Source of the DNA: Thermoanaerobaculales bacterium
GTDB lineage: Bacteria; Acidobacteriota; Thermoanaerobaculia; Thermoanaerobaculales; Sulfomarinibacteraceae
Direction of reading: 5' to 3'
DNA length: 64,000 nt
Assembly: GCA_035358815.1 (NCBI GenBank)
Contig: DAOPQC010000001.1
Location: forward strand, 404,720 to 468,719
In this document: piece by piece, positions 50,363 through 57,225 of the stretch
Layout of the letters: the number at the start of each line of letters is the position of its first letter
Position numbering within the stretch: the first letter of the stretch is position 1
The notes under the pieces: model-generated
The model's input: the letters and a program-made list of their open reading frames with translations, nothing else
The model's database searches: none
Told to the model about the DNA's origin: nothing
Translations under genes and position numbers: made by a program

Positions 50363-51450
50363 TAGTGACCCGTATCGGTCAAAGTGGAACTCTTCGAGTG
50401 AATCCTACGAGTGGGGTCGGAGAATTTCCACTTGATGGGTTTGGGGATCTGGTTGCAGCGACGAATGTATCGCATGAGTCTCCTGGCGAGGTCGTGCGTG
50501 GAGGTGAAGACGCCGGGGGCGATGACCTCGCGTTCGCTCTTTGAAAACCAGAGCTCAACCAGATCGATCCATGATGAGTAGGTCGGGGTGAAGTGCAGGT
50601 GGACGTTGGGGTGTTCGGCAAGGAACTCCCGAACGCGTTGTGTATTGTGGTTCGGTAGGGTGTCCAGGACGATGTGGATCTCGCGGTCGGCCGGCTCGCG
50701 GCCAACCACCTGCGCGAGGAATGCAACGAACTCTGCACTGGTGTGGCGCGTCGTCGGTTGACTAAAGACTGTCCCCGTCTTGGTGTCAAACGCCGCCATC
50801 AATGACAGGGTTCCGTGGCGGTAGTACTCGAAACCATGGCGCTCCACGCGACCCGGCGAGAACGGCAAGACATGATCGAGCCGGACCAGCGCTTGAATGT
50901 GGCTCGTCTCGTCCACACAGAACACCGCCGCGTGTTGTGGCGGATTCAAGTACAGCACCAGAATGCCCGCCGCCTTGGGATCAATATCCCGATCGTCTGA
51001 TGCCATGTGCCTCTCGATCCGATGCGGCTTGATCTCCACCCGCGCCCATGCCCGCTGCACCGCCATGTGGTGGATTCCAAGTTCCCGCGTCAACTTCTTC
51101 GTCGTCCAGTGCGTCGACCCGTCCCTCGGCTTCAATCTCGTCATCGCCAGAATCCGCGCCTCCATCTTCGCCGTCAGCAACCGGCGAGGTGAACGCTGAT
51201 ACCGGCTGTACAGCCCCCCAATCCCCTCAGATTCAAATCGCGTCCGCCACCGGCTCACATACGCACGGCCACACCCCACCGCACACTGAATCGCGTCGTA
51301 CGTCGCCCCCTCCGCGAGCATGAACAGTACCCGCGCCCGCCGCGCGTCTTCTGCTCGCTCGCGCCGCGATCGCGCCCGCCGCTCCAACTCCTCTCGATCA
51401 ATCCCACGCAACTCGAGAAGCCGTTGCTTTCGCATGCCCAACACTCGCAT
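50362..51450 (-). CDS. IS630-family transposase (copy 2)
   Basis: 362-residue paralog of the neighbouring transposase. DDE residues are retained (VFCVDETS, HIVLDTLPNHNT, DLVELWFSKSEREV), although TLPNHNT and IDLVE differ from the usual KLSTHKT and LNQVE. The frame is open throughout. Its TAA stop is made from the target TA plus the terminal base of copy 1. With a degenerate right terminal repeat it may no longer transpose by itself. A start at ATG 51435 would match copy 1 better. Confidence 0.9.
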   Translation of the reverse strand: MRVLGMRKQRLLELRGIDREELERRARSRRERAEDARRARVLFMLAEGATYDAIQCAVGCGRAYVSRWRTRFESEGIGGLYSRYQRSPRRLLTAKMEARILAMTRLKPRDGSTHWTTKKLTRELGIHHMAVQRAWARVEIKPHRIERHMASDDRDIDPKAAGILVLYLNPPQHAAVFCVDETSHIQALVRLDHVLPFSPGRVERHGFEYYRHGTLSLMAAFDTKTGTVFSQPTTRHTSAEFVAFLAQVVGREPADREIHIVLDTLPNHNTQRVREFLAEHPNVHLHFTPTYSSWIDLVELWFSKSEREVIAPGVFTSTHDLARRLMRYIRRCNQIPKPIKWKFSDPTRRIHSKSSTLTDTGH

Positions 51451-51482
51451 GCGATAGTTTCCAATTCAATGTTACATGGTTC
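50365..51482 (-). mobile_element. IS630-family insertion sequence, copy 2 (diverged)
   Basis: The left end GTGACCCGTATCGG abuts the shared TA (50363-50364). The right end is inferred at about 51482, where GTTACATGGTTC aligns with GTTACAGGCCAT of copy 1; that gives the same 1118-bp length. The right tip is degenerate and not followed by TA, so this end has decayed or been altered. Confidence 0.7.
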
Positions 51483-51823
51483 TGATCAAGCTTTCGGCAC
51501 CAGATGCGGCTGTCCACGAGGGGTGGCTCGGACCGCACCAACGGCGACTGGTGAACCCAGCGGCCAGGCTGGGAACGCTGCCAAACGCTCGACAGGATCA
51601 GCAGTTGCTCCTGGAACTACTGGCCTCGAATCGGCCCGGCGCCCCGGGTCATTCACTGTGTCGACGGTGCGCGGTGGTCCACTTGACGAAGGTCTGGCGC
51701 CGAGAGATCGTGGTTAGGCTGGGAGGGGCCCCGGCGCCGGTGAGGGGGACGTCTCGCGGTGTGGCTCGCGGTTGGTTGGCGCGGGTGGCTGTCGATCGGT
51801 GAGGGGAACGGAGGAGAGAGACG
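51483..51823. other. Intergenic region before the phosphate transport pair; no gene recognised
   Basis: 341 bp between IS630 copy 2 and the DUF47 gene. An open frame at 51476-51802 has no recognisable motif and starts inside the IS. No strong promoter is visible. The region may include remnants of whatever the IS elements interrupted. Confidence 0.5.
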
Positions 51824-52447
51824 ATGCGTTCGATCATCCCGCGTGATGATGAGTTCTTCGATCTGTTCGATGCCCTCACCGCGCACATCGTCGATGGGGT
51901 CCGCGTGCTGCACGAGATGCTGGTCTCCGGCCAGGATGTCGAGGCATTTGCCCAGCGGCTCCACGAGTGCGAGCACCGCGGCGACGAGACGGTGCACAAG
52001 GCGCTGGCCCATCTGCACCGGACCTTCGTCACGCCGCTCGACCGCAACGACATCCACCACCTGGTCACTCGGCTTGACGACATCCTTGACCTCGCGAATG
52101 CCGCGGGGTCGCGGCTCGCGCTCTACCGGCCTCGCACGTGGCGGCAAGAGGCGGTTGCGCTCGCGTCCACCTTGGTCGGCTCGGCCGAGGTGGTCCAGGA
52201 GATGGTCGGTCTGCTGCGCACGTTCAAGCACAAGAAGAGGATCCTCGAGCTCACGGTGGCCGCCAACAGCCTCGAGAACGAGGCCGACGGCGTGAGGCGT
52301 GCTGCCGTCGCCGGCCTGCTCGCCGAGGAGAAGGACCCGTTCGAGTTCATGAAGTGGAAGGAGATCATCGACTTCATCGAGGAGGCCACCGACCGCTGCG
52401 AGAACGTGGCCGACATCGTCGAGGGCATCGTCCTCGCGCACGGGTAG
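51824..52447 (+). CDS. DUF47 (PhoU-like, TIGR00153) PiT accessory protein
   Basis: 207 residues, all-helical. DEFFDLFDALTAHIVDGVRVL at the N-terminus, the acidic metal-binding type motifs E-x2-GDETVH and ENEADGVRR, and RLDDILDLANAAGSRLALY with EEATDRCENVADIVEG at the C-terminus match DUF47 proteins, which are distant PhoU relatives found next to PiT transporters. They are thought to modulate low-affinity phosphate uptake. ATG 51824 follows GGAGGAGAG. It is 12 bp upstream of the pit gene and clearly cotranscribed. Confidence 0.93.
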   Translation: MRSIIPRDDEFFDLFDALTAHIVDGVRVLHEMLVSGQDVEAFAQRLHECEHRGDETVHKALAHLHRTFVTPLDRNDIHHLVTRLDDILDLANAAGSRLALYRPRTWRQEAVALASTLVGSAEVVQEMVGLLRTFKHKKRILELTVAANSLENEADGVRRAAVAGLLAEEKDPFEFMKWKEIIDFIEEATDRCENVADIVEGIVLAHG

Positions 52448-52459
52448 GGGAGGCCGCGC

Positions 52460-53458
52460 GTGCTCGCGTTGGTCGTTGGCTTGGTGGCGCTGGCGCTGGT
52501 GTTCAACTTCCTCAATGGCATGAACGACGCCGCGAACTCGATCGCCACCGTGGTGTCGACCCGGGTTCTCACGCCACGGCTCGCGGTTGCCTGGGCGGCA
52601 TTCTTCAACCTGGTAGCGCCCTTTCTCTTCGGTGTGAACGTCGCATCGACGATCGGCACCGGGGTTGTCGTTCCCAGCATCGTGACGCCGATGATGCTGT
52701 TGGCCGTTCTGGTGAGCTCGATCGTGTGGACCCACGTATGTACCCGGGCCGGACTGCCGATCAGCGTCTCCCACGCCCTGGTCGGCGCCCTGGTCGGGGC
52801 CGGGCTCGTCAAGGCGGGACCGGACTGTCTCGTCGTCTCCGGACTGGCCAAGATCATGATCTTCATCGTGCTCGCACCTCTGATCGGGCTGGCGCTCGGT
52901 GCGGCACTCATCATCGCGGTGATGTGGGTGTGCCGGCGCGCGGCGCCCGGCCCGGTCGACCGCTGGTTCCGGCGCCTGCAGCTCGTCTCGGCCGCCCTCT
53001 ACAGCCTGGGTCACGGCGCCAACGACGCCCAGAAGACGATGGGCATCATCGCGGTGCTGCTATTCAGCACCGGCTACCTCGGCGGCAGCTTCTTCGTGCC
53101 CGTTTGGGTGATCCTCGCCTGCGGGGCCGCGATCTCGCTCGGGACCCTGGCCGGCGGCTGGAAGGTCATCGAAACCCTGGGCATGAGGATGACCAAGATG
53201 CAGCCTATTCACGGCTTCTGTGCCGAGACCGCGGCCGCCGCCTCGATCCTCATGTCGACTGTCGGCGGCATCCCGGTGTCGACGACTCACACCATCACCG
53301 GCAGCATCATCGGCGTCGGCCTCCCGACCAGGCTCGGGGCCATCCGCTGGGGGATCGCCTACCGCATCGTCTGGGCCTGGATCCTGACCATCCCGGCCTC
53401 GGCGCTGTTCGCCGCGGCGACGTGGTGGCTGATCTCACTGGCCGGCCTCGCCGACTGA
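52460..53458 (+). CDS. pit: PiT-family inorganic phosphate transporter
   Basis: 332-residue inner-membrane metal-phosphate:H+ (or Na+) symporter with about ten helices. The duplicated PiT signatures are present: NFLNGMNDAANSIAT near residue 14 and YSLGHGANDAQKTMG near residue 185, plus GLPISVSHALVGALVGAG and IPVSTTHTITGSIIGVG. The GTG start is supported by AGGGGAGG 6 bp upstream. It forms an operon with the DUF47 gene and provides low-affinity phosphate uptake. Confidence 0.95.
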   Translation: MLALVVGLVALALVFNFLNGMNDAANSIATVVSTRVLTPRLAVAWAAFFNLVAPFLFGVNVASTIGTGVVVPSIVTPMMLLAVLVSSIVWTHVCTRAGLPISVSHALVGALVGAGLVKAGPDCLVVSGLAKIMIFIVLAPLIGLALGAALIIAVMWVCRRAAPGPVDRWFRRLQLVSAALYSLGHGANDAQKTMGIIAVLLFSTGYLGGSFFVPVWVILACGAAISLGTLAGGWKVIETLGMRMTKMQPIHGFCAETAAAASILMSTVGGIPVSTTHTITGSIIGVGLPTRLGAIRWGIAYRIVWAWILTIPASALFAAATWWLISLAGLAD

Positions 53459-53568
53459 CGCGTCCCACCGAGCCCGGCCCCGGGAGCAGCTGCCGAGCCC
53501 CCACGCTGTGGGCCGGGGATCGAGCGACGACCGGAGCGACGGATACAGGTGCGGCCCGTCGTGAGGCC

Positions 53569-53603
53569 GTGGCAGGTCGCTGCCACCGATCGTTTGCTAT
53601 CAT
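53569..53603 (+). promoter_or_regulatory. Possible promoter region of the cytochrome gene with perfect hairpin
   Basis: GTGGCAG-GTCG-CTGCCAC (53569-53586) is a perfect 7-bp dyad. TATCAT (53598-53603) is a 5/6 -10 with no convincing -35. No T-run follows the hairpin, so it is more likely an operator than a pit terminator. Weak evidence. Confidence 0.35.
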
Positions 53604-53661
53604 CCCGCCACGCCCAATGGCCGCCGTCCGGCGATGCCGTCATGCAGCTGTGAGGTGTGAA

Positions 53662-54081
53662 GTGAAACGACCTGTCTGCATCACGCCCGTCGTCACAGGA
53701 ATGTGCGCTCTGGTCGCCGTCGCGTGGGGCCGCGGGTCACGGCAGCCGACGCCGCCGCTGGGACTCACCGAAGCTCAGACCGCCGGCTGGCAGGCCTACG
53801 TCGACCTCAACTGCGCGAGCTGCCACGGCGAGAACCGCGAGGGCAAGCGGTCCGGGCCCACCCTGCACGGCCTCGTCGAGCACTGGTCGGCCGAGCAGCT
53901 GGTCAGCTACCTCGCCGACCCGGACGCCGTGGTCAAGGCAAACCCGCGCCTCGCCTACAAGGCCGAGCAGTACGCCATCGCCATGCCGGCGGTGTCCGGG
54001 AAATCTCCCGGCTACGCCGGCAAGGTCTCTGAAGCGACGCTGGCTGCCCTCGCGCAGTACATGCTCGTCGACGTCCGGTAA
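53662..54081 (+). CDS. Small exported c-type cytochrome (single CxxCH)
   Basis: 139 residues. The N-terminal hydrophobic segment (VCITPVVTGMCALVAVAWG) serves as signal or anchor. One haem-binding CASCH occurs in YVDLNCASCHGENREG, with GPTLHGLVEHWSAEQLVSYLADPDAVVKANPRL after it, and a probable distal Met in AIAMPAVSG. This is the class I cytochrome c layout, as in electron carriers or domains of terminal oxidases. The GTG at 53662 is chosen because TGAGG precedes it by 6 bp. No oxidase or maturation genes are nearby, so the partner is unknown. Confidence 0.85.
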   Translation: MKRPVCITPVVTGMCALVAVAWGRGSRQPTPPLGLTEAQTAGWQAYVDLNCASCHGENREGKRSGPTLHGLVEHWSAEQLVSYLADPDAVVKANPRLAYKAEQYAIAMPAVSGKSPGYAGKVSEATLAALAQYMLVDVR

Positions 54082-54098
54082 TCTGGCGTCCGAGCCCA

Positions 54099-54140
54099 GG
54101 GAGCCGGGGAGGCAGGGGCGCCTCGACGGCCCTGGCTCCC
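54099..54140. terminator. Hairpin between convergent cytochrome and regulator genes
   Basis: GGGAGCCGGGG pairs with CCCTGGCTCCC (one mismatch, long loop) in the 92-bp gap between convergent genes. There is no T-run on either side, so any termination would be Rho-assisted or merely structural. Confidence 0.4.
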
Positions 54141-54173
54141 CAACAACCGAACTCGCGGATCACGGGAACCAGC

Positions 54174-55793
54174 TCAGGCGAGGTTCATCCGCTCGAGCAC
54201 GGCGACGAAGCGCCGGTCACTCCACAGCGGCTCCCAGAACGGATTCACGCCGATCCAGTGAATCCAGATGCTGGGATGGTCGACCGCGCGGTTGAGCCAG
54301 GCGAATGTTCCGTCGAGGTCATCGAGGCCGAACCGCAGCACCGCGACCTGGTACGCGACCTCGGCCTGCGCCAGCTCCTCGAGCCGTCGCAGGGTGTGGC
54401 GGGCCTCCTCGATCCGCCCCGTCCTGGCCTGGCAGTAGCCCGCGTAGCCGGCGCCGAAGGTGGGCATCTCGACCTTGGCGAGCTCGGCAAGCGCCTCGTC
54501 GTACCGCTCCTGCAGGATCAGGGTTTCGGCCAGGCCGACGAGCGACGCCGGCAGCGCCGGGTCGAGCGCCAGCGAGGCGCGGAAGCGCTCGATGGCGCGG
54601 TCGTACCGGCGATGGAGCAGATCCAGCCTTGCCACTGTCTGCAGCGACAGCGGCGAGACCGGGTCGAGCTCGGCGAACCGCTGGATGTGCGCCTCGGCCT
54701 CGGCCCAGCGCCCGGTCGGGGCCAGGAGCATGGCGGCGATGAGGTTGTGGGCGAACGCCATGCCGGGCTCGAGCTCGAGGGCGCGTCGAAACTGGGTCTC
54801 GGCAGCCTGCCAGTCGAAGCGGTAGCAGGCGTACATGAAGCCGAGCGTCAGGTGCGGCTCGGCGAGCGAGGGATCCAGGGCCAGCGCTCTGCGCGCCGCG
54901 TCGGCGGCGCGCTCGATGGTGTCGTCGCTCGACATTGTCGAGTACGCGGTCGACATGGCATAGCACATGGACAGCGCGGACCATGCCCGTGCCAGGTTGG
55001 GGTCGGCCTCGAGCACGCGCCTGAAGCAGTCCACCGCCTTGAGGTACCCGGCAGGGGTGCGTCTGTTCCAGTGGTAGCGCCCCTCGAGGTAGAGCTCGTA
55101 GGTGTCGGAGCTGCCGCGGTAGGGGCTGGGCGGCGGCTCGCCGAGCGTTGCGGCGAACGAGCTGCGAAGCGCACCGGCGATGGCGTGCGCGATGTCGTCC
55201 TGGATCCCGAACAGGTCCTTGCGATCGTGGTCGAAGCGGTCCGACCAGAGGTGACACCCGGTGCCGGCGTCGATCAGCTGCGCCACCACCCGCGCGCGGC
55301 TGCCGGAGCGGCGGACGCTGCCCTCGAGCACGGCGTCGACCCTCAGCAGCCCGGCGATCTCGCGCACGTCCGCGGTGCGGTTCTTGAAGTGGAAGACCGA
55401 GGTTCGCGCCACCACCCGGAGGCCGGCGATGCCGGCGAGCAGGTTGATCAGATCCTCGGTGAGGCCATCGGCGAGGATCTCGGTCGCCCGGTCGCCGTCG
55501 AGGTCGGCGAACGGCAGCACGGCTATCGACCCGGGGCGGTCCTGGAGCGTGGTCTCCGGCCGATCCTCGTCGGGGTGGCCCGCCATCCAGGCGTCGAGCT
55601 CGGCGCCGAAGGCGAAAACCGGGCCCTGGCTCCCGTGTGCCGGCCGGTGAACCGGCAGCGAGCCGAGCCGCTCCCACCGCTGGGCGGTGCGCACCGAAAC
55701 CTGGAGGTGCCCGGCAATGGCCTTCCAGCCCATCAGCCGGTCGGCTCGAGTGCTCTGCCGCGACGGGCTATCGGCTGAGTGCTTGACCGGCAC
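54174..55793 (-). CDS. HTH / TolB-like / TPR regulator
   Basis: 539 residues in three parts. Residues about 18-75 form a helix-turn-helix (RLMGWKAIAGHLQVSVRTAQRWERLGSLPVHRP, MerR/HTH_17-like). Residues about 88-220 are a FlgO/TolB-N-like alpha/beta domain (SIAVLPFADLDGDRATEILADGLTEDLINLLAGI; VVARTSVFHF; DAVLEGSVRRSGSRARV), as found in CadC-type and adenylate-cyclase-like proteins. Residues about 230-539 are TPR repeats (AYLKAVDCFRRVLEADPNLARAW-type). No membrane segment is seen. Probably a cytoplasmic transcription factor whose TPRs sense a partner protein. It is divergent from two small-protein genes, across a gap with 10-bp-phased GTCA repeats that it may bind. Confidence 0.82.
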   Translation of the reverse strand: MPVKHSADSPSRQSTRADRLMGWKAIAGHLQVSVRTAQRWERLGSLPVHRPAHGSQGPVFAFGAELDAWMAGHPDEDRPETTLQDRPGSIAVLPFADLDGDRATEILADGLTEDLINLLAGIAGLRVVARTSVFHFKNRTADVREIAGLLRVDAVLEGSVRRSGSRARVVAQLIDAGTGCHLWSDRFDHDRKDLFGIQDDIAHAIAGALRSSFAATLGEPPPSPYRGSSDTYELYLEGRYHWNRRTPAGYLKAVDCFRRVLEADPNLARAWSALSMCYAMSTAYSTMSSDDTIERAADAARRALALDPSLAEPHLTLGFMYACYRFDWQAAETQFRRALELEPGMAFAHNLIAAMLLAPTGRWAEAEAHIQRFAELDPVSPLSLQTVARLDLLHRRYDRAIERFRASLALDPALPASLVGLAETLILQERYDEALAELAKVEMPTFGAGYAGYCQARTGRIEEARHTLRRLEELAQAEVAYQVAVLRFGLDDLDGTFAWLNRAVDHPSIWIHWIGVNPFWEPLWSDRRFVAVLERMNLA

Positions 55794-55850
55794 GATTGGG
55801 CCTCGATGCAGCTACAGTCCTGATCGGCCGGCCCGACATCGGACGCCATG

Positions 55851-55887
55851 GACGTCATTCCGCGTCACGTTGCGTCATGCCCATGAC
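55851..55887. promoter_or_regulatory. 10-bp-phased GTCA direct repeats, probable operator array
   Basis: GTCAT (55854), GTCAC (55864) and GTCAT (55874) recur at exactly 10-bp steps, one helical turn. The inverted half-site ATGAC (55883-55887) makes GTCATG-CC-CATGAC with the third. Just downstream, CATATATATG (55902-55911) is the only AT-rich -10 candidate in the divergent gap. This suits a regulator binding cooperatively along one DNA face. Confidence 0.6.
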
Positions 55888-55985
55888 TTTTCGAGTGCCG
55901 GCATATATATGAAGTGTAGCACGCAGATCACGGCCCACTTGCGAGGCCACGCCGGGCTGACAGCAGCGGACGAAAGGAGGCATGG

Positions 55986-56420
55986 ATGGGCAGCGAACCG
56001 GAGCTGAGGCCATTCTGGGGGCACGTGGCGGGCAGCGCCACCTTCCCGAAGAGCGACGACTGTCTCGAGATCTCCGGACAGCCGTTCCGGACCGTGGCCA
56101 CCGCCGCGGGCGAGGTCACCCCACTCGGGCCGTCGACCTTCAGGTCGGCCCACTGCGTGACCGGGGACGGTCGCGCGCTCGACGGCCGGCTGACGCTGAC
56201 GGCCGAGGACGGAGACCAGGTGCACCTCACCTACACCGGGTTCGCGGTGGAACCCCCGCCGCTCATCGTCCAGCAGGTCGAGCTGATCATCGACGGCGGC
56301 ACCGGGAGGTTCGCCCGGGCTTCGGGTCAGGCCCTCGGAATGGTCTACGTCACCTTCAAGGGCTACGACGAACCCGAGTGGCCCATCGAGATGGCACTCG
56401 CCGGCACGATCACCTGCTGA
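55986..56420 (+). CDS. Small protein of unknown family with GGTGRF motif (1), no signal peptide
   Basis: 144 residues, predicted all-beta, not assigned to a known function. It aligns along its whole length with the next gene: LRPFWGHVAGSATFP, DDCLEISGQPF, SAHCVTGDG, EPPPLIVQQVELIIDGGTGRFARASG and MVYVTFKGYDEPEWPIEMALAGTI. The GG-TGRF-x-A-x-G turn is seen in barrel-like hypothetical proteins. Two Cys are conserved between the paralogs, suggesting a disulfide, yet this copy has no signal peptide and no in-frame upstream extension encodes one. AAAGGAGG 5 bp upstream fixes ATG 55986. It is divergent from the HTH/TolB/TPR regulator. Confidence 0.8.
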   Translation: MGSEPELRPFWGHVAGSATFPKSDDCLEISGQPFRTVATAAGEVTPLGPSTFRSAHCVTGDGRALDGRLTLTAEDGDQVHLTYTGFAVEPPPLIVQQVELIIDGGTGRFARASGQALGMVYVTFKGYDEPEWPIEMALAGTITC

Positions 56421-56485
56421 GCTCGAGCTCAGTTCCAATCAACGTTCGCAGGCAACGGGCATCTGCCCACAATGGAGGGAGAGTC

Positions 56486-56986
56486 ATGCTCAGAAACACA
56501 ACCCTCGTCATCCTGGTTCTCCTGCTGACCGCGACAGCGTCGGTGAGCGCCAGCGATAATCCCAAGCTGCGGCCCATCAACGGGACGTTCGCCGGTGAGG
56601 TCACCTTCCCTGCGTCGGACGCGTGCCTCGACGTGACCGGAGCGCCGTTCCAGACCCAGAGCTCGTCCGTGGGTAGGATGTCGCATCTCGGCCGGACCGA
56701 GCTCTCCACCGCGCACTGCTCGACAGTGGACGGCAGCGCAGCGGTGGCCGGTGAGGCGACGTTCGCCGCCGCCAACGGCGACCAGCTCCTGGCAACCTAC
56801 ACCGCGGTCACCGTGGCGCCGCCGCCGCTGATCATTCAGGAAGCCGACTTCGTGATCGTCGGTGGGACCGGCCGCTTCGAGAACGCCACCGGGTGGCTTC
56901 GTGGCGTGGTGTACGTCACCTTCGAGGGCTTCGACGATCCGTCGTGGCCGATCGAGTTCGTCCTCGCAGGGGCAGTGAGCTACTAG
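56486..56986 (+). CDS. Small secreted protein of unknown family with GGTGRF motif (2)
   Basis: 166 residues with a clear signal peptide (MLRNTTLVILVLLLTATASVSA-SD). The mature part is a paralog of the preceding protein: LRPINGTFAGEVTFP, DACLDVTGAPF, TAHCSTVDG, APPPLIIQEADFVIVGGTGRFENATG, VYVTFEGFDDPSWPIEFVLAGAV. It likely folds as a small beta-barrel in the periplasm or outside. GGAGGGAGAG lies upstream of ATG 56486. Co-directional with copy 1, 65 bp away, probably an operon. Function unknown. Confidence 0.82.
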   Translation: MLRNTTLVILVLLLTATASVSASDNPKLRPINGTFAGEVTFPASDACLDVTGAPFQTQSSSVGRMSHLGRTELSTAHCSTVDGSAAVAGEATFAAANGDQLLATYTAVTVAPPPLIIQEADFVIVGGTGRFENATGWLRGVVYVTFEGFDDPSWPIEFVLAGAVSY

Positions 56987-57225
56987 CCGACTGCCACGGC
57001 AGGCCGAGCTGGTCGTTTGGGACGGCTGATGACCAACGATGGCGGGACCCTCACGGGCCGGTCGGCCACTGCGGCCGGCCCGACATTCTGGCGCCTCGAG
57101 CCACCCGGCTCGCGGCCGCCCAGAGCCTGCTCCGCGCCGCGGCACTATGATGGCACCGGCTCAAGGACCAAAACGTGAATGCGACCGGATCGTGCCGGAG
57201 GCACCTCAAGGCAAGGGGGTTCTCG

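Noticed and set aside
51476..51802. Open frame of about 108 codons between IS630 copy 2 and the DUF47 gene
   Set aside because: Starts inside the IS end, has no ribosome site, no motif and no paralog in the window.
53569..53586. GTGGCAG/CTGCCAC hairpin as the pit terminator
   Set aside because: It is 111 bp past pit, lacks any T-run and lies next to a possible -10 for the cytochrome gene; kept only as a weak regulatory candidate.
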